Source of the DNA: Streptomyces sp. SID10853
GTDB taxonomy: Bacteria; Actinomycetota; Actinomycetes; Streptomycetales; Streptomycetaceae
Assembly (NCBI RefSeq): GCF_010548145.1
Contig: NZ_JAAGLN010000013.1
Location: forward strand, 1-58,494
Length of the DNA: 58,494 nt
Direction: 5' to 3'
The notes beneath the pieces were generated by a model that was given only the letters and a program-made list of their open reading frames with translations, did not search any database and was not told the DNA's origin. Shown one piece after another: positions 18,039-26,805 of the stretch; positions within the stretch are counted from its first letter, which is position 1; every line of letters starts with the position of its first letter. Position numbers and translations under genes: made by a program.

Positions 18039-18124
18039 CTTGACACCTTTTCAGGGGAGTTCGGCGGGACGCACGGCGATCGGCCGCCGGGCCCGCGGGT
18101 GCTTGCGGGCCGGCGGCCGGCTGA

Positions 18125-19396
18125 TCACTTGGTGAAGTCGGGGACCAGCTTGGCCATGGCCTCGTTGAGCGCCTTGACGCCGCTCCGGAGTGATTCCTTG
18201 CCGTCGGCGACCTTGGGCAGCTCGGTGTCCATCGGGCCCCAGAGCGAGCTGTACTCGGGCAGCTCCGGCCGTGGCTGCGAGGCGCCGAGTACCTTCTGGA
18301 ACCCGGCGATCCCGGGGTCCGCGGTGACCTTGGCGGTGTAGGCGTCGGAGCGGGTCGGCAGCGTGGAGTTCTTGAGCGCGATCTGCTCCTGGCTCTTCGC
18401 CGACGTCATGAAGTTCAGGAACTTCAGCGACGCGGTCTGGTGCGCCTTGTCCGAGCCCGCGTAGACGGCGAGGTTGTGGCCGCCGGTCGGGGCGCCCGCC
18501 TTGCCGGTGGAGCCGGCCGGGACGGTGGCGATGCCCAGGTTCTTCTTGTCCTTGAAGGCCGAGCCCTTGTAGAAGTTCGTGATCTCCCAGGGGCCCTGGA
18601 TGATCGAGGCGACCTTGCCGTTGACGAAGGCGTCCTGCTGGTGGGCGTAGGCGTCGGCGGTGGTGTCCGCCTTGTGCAGGCCGGGGCCGTCGAAGAGGCC
18701 CTGCCAGGTCTGCAGGCCCTTGACCGCCGGGGCGCCGGCGATGGTGACCTTCTTCTGCGCGACGTCGACGGTGTCGGTGCCCTCGCCGTACAGGAAGGGC
18801 TGTGCGTAGTAGCCGGCGGTGCTGGCCCAGTAGCCGTCGGCCTTGGTCCTGGACTTGACCGCGGCCGCGTCGCTCTTCAGCTCGCCCCAGGTGGCGGGGG
18901 CCTTGGTGATGCCGGCCTTGGCGAAGAGCGCCTTGTTGTAGACGAAGGCGAGGGTGTCCGTGACCAGCGGGACACCGTAGGTCTTGCCGTCGAACCGCGC
19001 CTGCTTCAGCAGGTTGGGCTCGAAGTGCGCCTTGTCCTTGAGGGCTTCGGTGCCGTCCAGCGGGAGGAAGTAGCCCTTCTTGGCGAAGGCCGGGGTCCAG
19101 CCGACCTCGGAGCGCAGCACGTCCGGGGCGCCCTTGGCACCGGCGGCCGTGTCGAACTTGTTCTGTGCCTGGTCGAAGGGGACGTTGACGTACGTGACCT
19201 TGATGCCCTTGTTCGCCGCTTCGAACTCCTTGACCAGGGCGCGGTACGTGGGGGCCTCGTTCGTGGCGTTCGATGTGTCCCACCAGGTGATGGTGGTGAC
19301 GCCGTCCGCCTTGTCACTGCCGCTGTCGCCGCCGCAGGCAGTCGCCGTGAGCGCCAGGGCCCCGGCCAGGGCGGTGGCCGCTATGCCACGTCGCAT
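18125..19396 (-). CDS. malE: Maltose/maltodextrin-binding lipoprotein MalE
   Basis: 423 residues. The lipoprotein signal MRRGIAATALAGALALTATAC puts the modified cysteine at residue 21. The mature part is a cluster B (MalE-type) extracellular binding protein with ITWWDTSN, VPFDQAQNKFDTAAG, GVPLVTDTLAFVYNKALF and GHNLAVYAGS. The ATG has a good GAAGGAG site. It captures maltose or maltodextrins outside the cell and delivers them to MalF/MalG. The gene is divergent from a second aglA-type gene across a 289-base region holding LacI-type operator candidates, as expected for malE promoters in Streptomyces. Confidence 0.93.
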   Translation of the reverse strand: MRRGIAATALAGALALTATACGGDSGSDKADGVTTITWWDTSNATNEAPTYRALVKEFEAANKGIKVTYVNVPFDQAQNKFDTAAGAKGAPDVLRSEVGWTPAFAKKGYFLPLDGTEALKDKAHFEPNLLKQARFDGKTYGVPLVTDTLAFVYNKALFAKAGITKAPATWGELKSDAAAVKSRTKADGYWASTAGYYAQPFLYGEGTDTVDVAQKKVTIAGAPAVKGLQTWQGLFDGPGLHKADTTADAYAHQQDAFVNGKVASIIQGPWEITNFYKGSAFKDKKNLGIATVPAGSTGKAGAPTGGHNLAVYAGSDKAHQTASLKFLNFMTSAKSQEQIALKNSTLPTRSDAYTAKVTADPGIAGFQKVLGASQPRPELPEYSSLWGPMDTELPKVADGKESLRSGVKALNEAMAKLVPDFTK

Positions 19397-19478
19397 GTGA
19401 ACTCCTTCGAGGGGTGCCGTTCCGTCACGGCTCCGGGTCGTCGAGGAACGTAACAAGGATGAAAGAAGACCGAAAGAC

Positions 19479-19499
19479 CTTGCGAAGGATTTCCGCAAG
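19479..19499. promoter_or_regulatory. Inverted CTTGCG...CGCAAG repeat upstream of malE
   Basis: CTTGCG (19479-19484) and CGCAAG (19494-19499) form an inverted repeat 80-100 bases upstream of the malE ATG. It resembles the CTTGCAAG-type sequence on the other side of the same region and is a candidate MalR operator for malEFG. Confidence 0.45.
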
Positions 19500-19606
19500 A
19501 AGCCGTCTTCGTTACCTCGGCGTGTCCGCACAGTTGCCGTGACAGCCCTTGTCAAACGGGGCATTGGGGGTCTCGTGGGCCCGCGCCTGAGGTCGCGGCG
19601 GTCTAC

Positions 19607-19621
19607 GCAAGAGCTTGCAAG
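19607..19621. promoter_or_regulatory. GCAAG-AG-CTTGCAAG operator candidate upstream of the second aglA
   Basis: GCAAG (19607-19611) and CTTGC (19614-19618) are inverted around two bases, and CTTGCAAG (19614-19621) is itself a perfect 8-bp palindrome. A further half-like GTTGCAG lies near 19660. Sites of the TTGCA type are established for Streptomyces maltose and amylase regulators of the LacI family. Two near-identical LacI genes flank the region. Confidence 0.5.
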
Positions 19622-19685
19622 GCTGTTACTTTCGGGGCGCACCGGCGTTGTTCCCGTACGTTGCAGGACCTCCGAAAGGGATCAC

Positions 19686-21290
19686 ATGACGCAGCAGCTC
19701 ACCGGCGCGGCCACCACATCCGGGGCCCGCACCCGATGGTGGCGGGACGCCGTCATCTACCAGGTGTACGTACGGTCCTTCGCGGACAGCGACGGCGACG
19801 GCATCGGCGATCTGCGGGGCATCGAGGAGCGGCTTCCGTACCTCGCGGAGCTGGGCGCCGACGCGGTCTGGCTCACCCCCTTCTACGCGTCGCCGCAGGC
19901 GGACGGCGGCTACGACGTCGCCGACTACCGCGTCGTCGACCCGCTGTTCGGGACGCTGGCCGACGCCGAGTCGCTGCTGCGCACCGCGCACCGGCTGGGG
20001 CTGCGGGTGATCGTGGACGTGGTCCCCAACCACACGTCGGACCGGCATGTGTGGTTCAGGGAGGCGCTGGCGGGCGGCCCGGCCCGCGCCCGCTACCACT
20101 TCCGGCCGGGGCGCGGCCCCGAGGGCGAACTGCCGCCCAACGACTGGCAGTCGGTGTTCGGCGGCCCGGCCTGGACCCGGGTGGCCGACGGCTCCTGGTA
20201 CCTCCATCTCTTCGCCCCCGAGCAGCCCGACCTCAACTGGGAGAACGCGGAGGTGCGCGCCGAGTTCGACTCGGTCCTGCGGTTCTGGCTGGAGCTGGGC
20301 GGGCGCGGGGTCGACGGATTCCGTATCGATGTGGCGCACGGCATGGTCAAGGCCGCCGGGCTGCCCGACATCGGCACCGCCGAGCAGGTGCGGATGATCG
20401 GCTCGCAGACGCTCCCCTTCTTCGACCAGGACGGCGTGCACGAGATCCACCGCTCCTGGCGGACGCTGCTCGACTCCTACCCGGGCGAACGCATCGGTGT
20501 CGCGGAGGCATGGGCCCCGTCCTCCGAGCGCCTGGCCCTGTACGTACGCCCCGACGAACTGCACCAGGCGTTCAACTTCCAGTTCCTGCGGTGCCCCTGG
20601 GACGCGGCGGCGATGCGCACGGTGGTGGACGAATCGCTGGCCGCGACGGCCTCGGTGGGTGCGCCCACCACCTGGGTCCTCTCCAACCACGACGTCGTAC
20701 GCCATGTGACGCGGTACGGGGGCGGCGCGGCCGGGCTGCGCCGGGCCAGGGCGGCGGCGCTGCTGATGCTGGCGCTGCCCGGTTCGGTCTACCTCTACCA
20801 GGGCGAGGAACTCGGGCTGCCCGAAGTCACCGATCTGCCCGACGAGCTGCGCGAGGACCCGTCGTTCTTCCGCGGCGCCGGGCAGGACGGGCTGCGGGAC
20901 GGCTGCCGGGTGCCGGTGCCCTGGACCGAGGAGGGGCCCTCGTACGGATTCGGGCCGGGCCCGGGGTGGCTGCCGCAGCCGGAGAGCTGGGGCGGGTACT
21001 CCGTCGGGGCGCAGACCGGGGACCCCGGATCGACCCTGGAGCTGTACCGTGCCGCGCTCGCGCTCCGGCGCCGGCTGGACGGTCTCGGCGACGGCCCGAT
21101 GAGCTGGCTCGAAGGGCCCCCCGGGGTACTGGTCTTCACCCGGCCGGGTTTCGTCTGCACCGTCAACACCCTGCCGGGCGCGGTCGAACTGCGCGTACCC
21201 GGGCGGCCGCTGCTGTCGTCGGCAGCCCCGGACATCTCCGGTGAGTCGGTGCGCGTTCCCGGTGATTCCTGCACCTGGTGGGCAATCTGA
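19686..21290 (+). CDS. aglA: GH13 alpha-glucosidase (copy 2)
   Basis: 534 residues, closely similar to the enzyme at 14.3-16.0 kb over its whole length. Catalytic residues are Asp215 (GFRIDVAH), Glu274 (GVAEAW) and Asp336 (SNHD), with DVVPNH at 111-116. No export signal is seen. The ATG at 19686 has a GAAAGGG site; the frame is open upstream but those residues look random. It is divergent from malE and followed after 25 bases by the second LacI gene. Having two cytoplasmic alpha-glucosidases at one maltose locus may widen the range of linkages or chain lengths handled, or may reflect a simple duplication. Confidence 0.9.
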   Translation: MTQQLTGAATTSGARTRWWRDAVIYQVYVRSFADSDGDGIGDLRGIEERLPYLAELGADAVWLTPFYASPQADGGYDVADYRVVDPLFGTLADAESLLRTAHRLGLRVIVDVVPNHTSDRHVWFREALAGGPARARYHFRPGRGPEGELPPNDWQSVFGGPAWTRVADGSWYLHLFAPEQPDLNWENAEVRAEFDSVLRFWLELGGRGVDGFRIDVAHGMVKAAGLPDIGTAEQVRMIGSQTLPFFDQDGVHEIHRSWRTLLDSYPGERIGVAEAWAPSSERLALYVRPDELHQAFNFQFLRCPWDAAAMRTVVDESLAATASVGAPTTWVLSNHDVVRHVTRYGGGAAGLRRARAAALLMLALPGSVYLYQGEELGLPEVTDLPDELREDPSFFRGAGQDGLRDGCRVPVPWTEEGPSYGFGPGPGWLPQPESWGGYSVGAQTGDPGSTLELYRAALALRRRLDGLGDGPMSWLEGPPGVLVFTRPGFVCTVNTLPGAVELRVPGRPLLSSAAPDISGESVRVPGDSCTWWAI

Positions 21291-21315
21291 CACACGCCCG
21301 GTACAGTCCATTCCC

Positions 21316-22377
21316 ATGACCGCACGGCTTGCCGACATCGCAACCCAGGCGGGGGTCAGCGAAGCGACGGTCAGCCGGGTCCTCAACGGCAAGCCCGGGG
21401 TTGCCGCGGCCACCCGCGAGTCCGTACTCGCCGCACTCGACGTCCTCGGTTACGAACGCCCGGTGCGGCTGCGCCGCCGCAGCGCCGGTCTGGTCGGTCT
21501 GATCACGCCCGAGCTGGAGAACCCGATCTTCCCGGCGCTGGCGCAGGTCATCGGGCAGGCCCTGACCCGGCAGGGGTATACGCCGGTGCTGGCCACCCAG
21601 ACCCCCGGCGGCTCCACCGAGGACGAGCTCACCGAGATGCTGGTGGAGCGCGGGGTCGCGGGCATCATCTTCGTCTCGGGGCTGCACGCCGACACCACGG
21701 CGGACATGGGGCGCTACGAGCAGCTGCGCGCGCAGGGCGTGCCGTACGTCCTCGTCAACGGGTTCTCGCCGAAGGTGCAGGCGCCCTTCATCTCACCCGA
21801 CGACCGGGCGTCGATGCGGCTGGCCGTCACGCACCTCGCGTCGCTCGGCCACACCCGGATCGGGCTCGCGCTCGGACCGCGGCGCTTCGTGCCCGTGCTG
21901 CGCAAGACGGAGGGCTTCCAGGCGGAGATGGAGGCCCGGTTCGGCCTGCCTGCGGACGGGAGCGAGAAGCTGATCCAGCACTCGCTGTACACGCTGGAGG
22001 GCGGGCAGGCGGCCGCGTCCGAACTCATCGCGTCCGGCTGTACGGCGGTGATCTGCGCCAGCGACATGATGGCACTCGGTGCCATCAGAGCCGCCCGCAG
22101 GCTGGGGCTCGACGTTCCGCGCGACATCTCGGTGGTCGGCTTCGACGACTCCCCGCTCATAGCGTTCACTGACCCGCCGTTGACCACCATCAGACAGCCG
22201 GTCACCGCCATGGGCCAGGCAGCTGTCCGCACCCTGCTCGAAGAGGTCGGCGGCACCCCCGCGCCGCACAGCGAATTCGTCTTTATGACCGAGCTGGTAG
22301 TCCGTGGTTCCACCGCGTCCGGGCCGGGATCCTCGACGGGCCCGGAATCCCGGGGCGAGAGCGTCAACAAGGCGTAG
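21316..22377 (+). CDS. malR: LacI-family regulator of the maltose locus (copy 2)
   Basis: 353 residues. HTH (LADIATQAGVSEATVSRVL), hinge (RPVRLRRRSAG) and sugar-binding domain are nearly the same as in copy 1, with a slightly longer Gly/Ser-rich tail. The ATG is 25 bases after the aglA copy 2 stop, so they are likely co-transcribed. Because the recognition helices are the same, both regulators should compete for the operators between malE and this aglA. Which of them is the functional MalR orthologue cannot be decided from sequence. Confidence 0.87.
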   Translation: MTARLADIATQAGVSEATVSRVLNGKPGVAAATRESVLAALDVLGYERPVRLRRRSAGLVGLITPELENPIFPALAQVIGQALTRQGYTPVLATQTPGGSTEDELTEMLVERGVAGIIFVSGLHADTTADMGRYEQLRAQGVPYVLVNGFSPKVQAPFISPDDRASMRLAVTHLASLGHTRIGLALGPRRFVPVLRKTEGFQAEMEARFGLPADGSEKLIQHSLYTLEGGQAAASELIASGCTAVICASDMMALGAIRAARRLGLDVPRDISVVGFDDSPLIAFTDPPLTTIRQPVTAMGQAAVRTLLEEVGGTPAPHSEFVFMTELVVRGSTASGPGSSTGPESRGESVNKA

Positions 22378-22444
22378 CGGGTGCGGGCGCGTCCCTCCCG
22401 AGGGATGATCTGTGGGTAGTTGGTTTCTGGCAGACTCTTCCCCT

Positions 22445-23350
22445 ATGGGTGAAACGACCGTGAAGACACTGGACGGCCATCAGGCCACCGCGTCACCCGT
22501 CGTGGCCAAGGAGCCTCACATCTCATTCATCGGGCGACTGCGCGCGCCCCGCCGCCCCCGCATCTGGTTCGAAGTACTGCTGATCGCGGTGAGTTACTGG
22601 GGTTACTCCCTGATCCGCAACGCGGTACCGGAGCAGAAGGCGGAGGCACTGCGCAACGCGACGTGGATCTGGCACGCCGAGCACCTGCTGGGTATCTCGG
22701 TCGAGCAGAACATCAACCACGCCGTGAACTCGGTGACATGGCTGATCATCGGGATGAACTACTACTACGCGACGCTGCACTTCATCATGACCATCAGCGT
22801 CCTGGTCTGGCTGTTCCACTTCCATCCGGGGCGCTATGCGGCGGCCCGGCTCGCGCTCTTCGCGACCACGGCGGTGGCGCTGGCCGGCTACTACCTGTTC
22901 CCGCTGGCGCCACCCCGGCTGATGAACCACAGCCACTTCATCGACACGGTGCTGGTGCACCACACCTGGGGTTCGATGGCTTCGGGCAACCTCAAGAACA
23001 TGTCGAACCAGTACGCGGCGATGCCCTCGATGCACATCGGCTGGTCGCTCTGGTGCGGCCTGATCATCTTCGCACTGGCCCGCGCCCCCTGGGTCCGGAT
23101 CCTGGGCCTGCTCTACCCCGCGCTGACCCTGCTGGTGATCGTCTCGACCGCCAACCACTTCTGGCTGGACGCGGTGGGCGGCGTACTCTGCCTGACCTTC
23201 GGAGCGGGCCTCTCGTACGCCTGGTACGGAGCCCTGCCGCACCGGCTCCCCCGGGCCCCGGAAAAGGTCAGAACGGGCGGCACTTTCACCCAGGGCATCC
23301 ACGGCACGCTGAAGCCGGTACCGGCCAAGCAGGTCCCATCGGACCGCTGA
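22445..23350 (+). CDS. PAP2-type membrane phosphatase-family protein
   Basis: 301 residues with about six predicted membrane spans. It resembles the PAP2_3 / inositol-phosphoceramide-synthase-like group: FPLAPPRLM, PSMHIGWSLWCG and STANHFWLDAVGG carry the two active-site histidines of the acid-phosphatase fold. The ATG at 22445 is used; a GTG 33 bases upstream is possible but lies in a non-domain stretch. It probably acts on a phospholipid or prenyl-diphosphate-like substrate at the outer membrane face. Its stop codon lies inside the first unit of a tandem repeat array. Confidence 0.82.
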   Translation: MGETTVKTLDGHQATASPVVAKEPHISFIGRLRAPRRPRIWFEVLLIAVSYWGYSLIRNAVPEQKAEALRNATWIWHAEHLLGISVEQNINHAVNSVTWLIIGMNYYYATLHFIMTISVLVWLFHFHPGRYAAARLALFATTAVALAGYYLFPLAPPRLMNHSHFIDTVLVHHTWGSMASGNLKNMSNQYAAMPSMHIGWSLWCGLIIFALARAPWVRILGLLYPALTLLVIVSTANHFWLDAVGGVLCLTFGAGLSYAWYGALPHRLPRAPEKVRTGGTFTQGIHGTLKPVPAKQVPSDR

Positions 23351-23556
23351 GACCCGCATTCAAGCCCGCCCGCCGACTGAGGCCCGCATTCAAGCCCGCC
23401 CGGCGACTGAAGCCCGAATTCAGCCCGTCCGCCGACTGAGGCCCGCATTCAGCCCGTCCGCCGACTGAGGCCCGCATTCAGCCCGTCCGCCGACTGAGGC
23501 CCGAATTCAGCCCGTCCGCCGACTGAGGCCCGAATTCAAGCCCGTCCGGCGATTGA
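23347..23556 (+). repeat. Seven-copy 29/30-bp tandem repeat
   Basis: Units of the type CTGAGGCCCG(C/A)ATTCA(A)GCCCGYCCGSCGA follow one another with exact steps of 30, 30, 29, 29, 29, 29 and 30 bases, judged by the position of the ACTGA/ATTGA core (23346, 23376, 23406, 23435, 23464, 23493, 23522, 23552). The 29-base units lack one A of CAAGCCCG. The array lies between the convergent ends of the PAP2 gene and glnE and runs into a GC hairpin. A single GCCCGTCCGGCGATTGAGGAC unit is a familiar dispersed element at Streptomyces gene ends; the expansion to seven is notable. Confidence 0.9.
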
Positions 23557-23567
23557 GGACCGGGGTC

Positions 23568-23582
23568 CGGGGCAGAGCCCCG
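23568..23582 (+). terminator. CGGGGC-AGA-GCCCCG hairpin
   Basis: A perfect 6-bp GC stem with a 3-base loop directly follows the tandem repeat, between the convergent PAP2 and glnE genes. It would work for transcription from either side. Confidence 0.55.
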
Positions 23583-23616
23583 AGCAGACGGCCCGCACCA
23601 CGCCACCGCACCCCTG

Positions 23617-26600
23617 TCACGCCCCGTAAAACCGCTCCTCCATAACCCCCCGGGCCCGCCTCGTAGCCCGCCGATAGTCGTCCAGCATGTCCCCCACGTG
23701 CCCCGTCTCGTACCCCAGATACCGGGCCACCGCAGCCAGCTCCCGCCCGTCCGAGGGAAACGTGTCGCCGGCCCTCCCCCGCACCAGCATCACCGCGTTG
23801 CGCACCCGCGAAGCCAGCACCCACGCCTCGTCCAGGGTCTGTGCGTCCTCGGTGGAGAGCAGCTCCGCGGCATGCGCGGCGGCCAGCGCGGTCCTGGTAC
23901 GGGTGGTCCGCAGCCCCGGCAGCTCCCACCCGTGCTGCAGCTGCAGGAGCTGCACCGTCCACTCCACGTCGCTGAGCCCGCCCCGGCCGAGCTTCGCGTG
24001 CAGCGTCGGGTCGGCCCCGCGCGGCATCCGCTCGGACTCCATGCGGGCCTTGAGGCGGCGGATCTCGCGTACGGCGTCCTCGCCGATCCCCTCGGTGGGA
24101 TAGCGCAGCGGGTCGACGAGCTCGATGAAGCTGCGGCCCAGCTCCGCGTCGCCCGCCATCGGCTCGGCGCGCAGCAGCGCCTGGCTCTCCCAGACCCCCG
24201 ACCAGCGCCGGTAGTACGCGGCGTACGACGCCAGGGTCCGTACCAGCGGTCCGCTCTTGCCCTCGGGGCGCAGATCGGCGTCGATCAGCAGTGGCGGGTC
24301 GGCGGTCGGCAGCTGGAGGAGCCTGCGCATCTCGGATACGACGGCGTTCGCCGCGCGGGCCGCCTCCTGGTCGTCCACGCCGTCCCGGGGGGCGTGGACG
24401 AAGAGCACGTCGGCGTCCGAGCCGTAACTCAGCTCGTGGCCGCCGAAACGGCCCATGCCGATGACCGCGAACCGGGTGGGCAGGGTGTCGCCCCACTGCG
24501 CCCGTACGGCGGCGCGCAGGGCGCCCGAGATGGTGGCGGCGTTCAGATCGGTGACGGCGTTGCCGACCCGGTCGACCAGCGCACCCGGGTCGGACTCCGC
24601 CGGGTTCTCCTCGGTGCCGTACGAGCCGATGAGGTCGGCGGCGGCCGTACGGAACAGTTCGCGGCGGCGCACCCCGCGCGCGGAAGCGACGGCGCCCTCC
24701 GGGGTCTCGGCACGGCCGACCGCCGAGAGGACCTCCTGCTCCAGGATCTCGCGGGGGCGCGGTTCGAGGCCGCCGCGCGCACCGAGCAGGGCGACCGCCT
24801 CGGGGGCGCGCAGCAGCAGGTCGGGGGCGAGCCGGCCGGCCGAGAGGACCCGGGCGAGGTTCTCGGCCGCGGCGCCCTCGTCCCGCAGCAGCCGCAGGTA
24901 CCAGGGGGTCTTGCCCAGCGCGTCGGAGACCTTGCGGAAGCCGAGCAGCCCGGCGTCCGGGTCGGCGGAGTCCGCGAACCAGCCGAGCAGCACGGGCAGC
25001 AGGGTGCGCTGGATGGCGGCCTTCCTGGAGACCCCGGAGGCCAGGGCCTCCAGGTGCCGCAGGGCGCCGACCGGGTCGGCGTAGCCGAGCGCTTCGAGGC
25101 GCTGGCCCGCCGCTCTGGGGCTGAGCCGGTTCTCGCCGGGCGCGAGCTGGGCGACGGCGTCGAGGAGCGGCCGGTAGAACAGCTTCTCGTGCAGCCGCCT
25201 GACGACCGTCGCGTGGCGCTTCCAGGACCTGGTGAGTTCGGCGACGGGTTCGGCGCGCAGCCCCAGGGAGCGTCCGAGCCTGCGCAGGTCCGCCGGGTCG
25301 TCCGGGACCAGGTGGGTGCGCCGGAGGCGGTACAGCTGGATCCGGTGCTCCATGGTCCGCAGGAAGCGGTAGGCCGCGTCGAGCTGCGCGGCGTCGGTCC
25401 TGCCGACGTAGCCGCCCGCGGCCAGGGCCTCCAGGGCGTCCAGGGTGTTGCCGCTGCGCAGGGTGGCGTCGTTACGGCCGTGCACGAGCTGGAGCAGCTG
25501 GACGGCGAACTCGACGTCGCGCAGCCCGCCGGGGCCGAGTTTCAGCTCGCGGTCGACGAGGTCGGGCGGGATGTTGTCGATGACCCGGCGGCGCATCTTC
25601 TGGGCGTCGGCGACGAAGTTCTCCCGCTCGGACGCCTGCCAGACCAGGGGCCGGACCGCCTCGGTGTACTCGAAGCCGAGCGCCGCGTCACCGGCCACCG
25701 CGCGGGCCTTGAGGAGCGCCTGGAACTCCCAGGTCTTGGCCCAGCGGTCGTAGTAGGCGAGGTGGCTGGAGAGCGTACGGACCAGCGGTCCGTTGCGCCC
25801 CTCGGGCCGCAGGTTCGCGTCGACGGGCCAGATCGTGCCCTCGATGTTGGTGTCGGAGCAGATCCGCATCAGGTGCGCGGCGAGCCGGGTGGCGGCCTGC
25901 ATGGCCGCGGTCTCGTCGGCGCCCTGCCCGGTGCCGGTGGGGTCGGCCGGTTCGGCGACGAAGATGACGTCCACGTCGGATACGTAGTTGAGTTCGTGAC
26001 CGCCGCACTTGCCCATCGCGACGACGGCGAGACGGCAGGCAGCGGCGTCCTCGGGGGCCGCGGCCGATGCGATGGTGAGGGCGGCGCGCAGGGTGGCGGT
26101 GGCCAGGTCGGCCAGCTCGGCGGCGGCCTGCCTGACGTCGGTGGTGCCGCAGACGTCCCGGGCGGCGATGGCCAGCAGACACCGCCGGTAGGCGATCCGC
26201 AGCTCCACCGCGTCGGTCGCTTCGGCGAGCCCCTGCTCGAACTCGGCGATGCCGGGGTGCAGGTCGGCTGTCTCGTACGTGACGAGGGCGTGCCAGTCGT
26301 GCGGGTGCCGCGCCAGATGGTCGCCGAGCGCCTCGGACGCGCCGAGCACCCCGAGCAGCCGGTCGCGCAGCGGCTTGGCCGCGATCAGGGTGTCCAGCAG
26401 CGTCTGCCGTTCGTCGGGCTGCTGCGACTCGGCCATGCGGACCAGGCCGAGCAGCGCCAGGTCCGGGTCGGCGGTGGCACCGAGCGCGTCGAGGAGGACG
26501 GGGTCGGTGCGTACGGAGGCCAGCTCCGGGGCGTCGAGCAGCCGCTCGGCCGCCGCGGGATCGGTGAATCCGTGCCGGAGCAGCCGGGTGAACGTACTGC

Positions 26601-26622
26601 CTCTGCGTCCCGGCACGCTCAT
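23617..26622 (-). CDS. glnE: Bifunctional glutamine-synthetase adenylyltransferase/deadenylyltransferase
   Basis: 1001 residues, the usual length for actinobacterial GlnE. Two nucleotidyltransferase domains are visible: the N-terminal one with GGHELNYVSDVDVIFVAE (deadenylylation) and the C-terminal one with GRFGGHELSYGSDADVLFVH (adenylylation), each followed by a helical GlnD-type domain (LGPGGLRDVEFAVQLLQLVHG; LGRGGLSDVEWTVQLLQLQHG). It switches glutamine synthetase I off and on by adding or removing AMP on a tyrosine. The ATG at 26622 is preferred because GAGGCGG precedes it, though an upstream GTG is possible. The convergent neighbour is the PAP2 gene. Confidence 0.95.
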   Translation of the reverse strand: MSVPGRRGSTFTRLLRHGFTDPAAAERLLDAPELASVRTDPVLLDALGATADPDLALLGLVRMAESQQPDERQTLLDTLIAAKPLRDRLLGVLGASEALGDHLARHPHDWHALVTYETADLHPGIAEFEQGLAEATDAVELRIAYRRCLLAIAARDVCGTTDVRQAAAELADLATATLRAALTIASAAAPEDAAACRLAVVAMGKCGGHELNYVSDVDVIFVAEPADPTGTGQGADETAAMQAATRLAAHLMRICSDTNIEGTIWPVDANLRPEGRNGPLVRTLSSHLAYYDRWAKTWEFQALLKARAVAGDAALGFEYTEAVRPLVWQASERENFVADAQKMRRRVIDNIPPDLVDRELKLGPGGLRDVEFAVQLLQLVHGRNDATLRSGNTLDALEALAAGGYVGRTDAAQLDAAYRFLRTMEHRIQLYRLRRTHLVPDDPADLRRLGRSLGLRAEPVAELTRSWKRHATVVRRLHEKLFYRPLLDAVAQLAPGENRLSPRAAGQRLEALGYADPVGALRHLEALASGVSRKAAIQRTLLPVLLGWFADSADPDAGLLGFRKVSDALGKTPWYLRLLRDEGAAAENLARVLSAGRLAPDLLLRAPEAVALLGARGGLEPRPREILEQEVLSAVGRAETPEGAVASARGVRRRELFRTAAADLIGSYGTEENPAESDPGALVDRVGNAVTDLNAATISGALRAAVRAQWGDTLPTRFAVIGMGRFGGHELSYGSDADVLFVHAPRDGVDDQEAARAANAVVSEMRRLLQLPTADPPLLIDADLRPEGKSGPLVRTLASYAAYYRRWSGVWESQALLRAEPMAGDAELGRSFIELVDPLRYPTEGIGEDAVREIRRLKARMESERMPRGADPTLHAKLGRGGLSDVEWTVQLLQLQHGWELPGLRTTRTRTALAAAHAAELLSTEDAQTLDEAWVLASRVRNAVMLVRGRAGDTFPSDGRELAAVARYLGYETGHVGDMLDDYRRATRRARGVMEERFYGA

Positions 26623-26805
26623 GCTGCCGCCTCTCGTCACGTGGCACCCGGCTGGCCGGAACACCGGTTGATCGAAGTCCGGTGCCGAGCGTAGTCGCAG
26701 CGGGCCGCGGTGGCGTTGCCGCATCGCGCTGCGGGGTCCGGCCGGGCCCTCGGAGGACCCGGCCGCCCGCGGATGAATGCCGTAGTGGACGGCCGGGGCC
26801 CGGGC

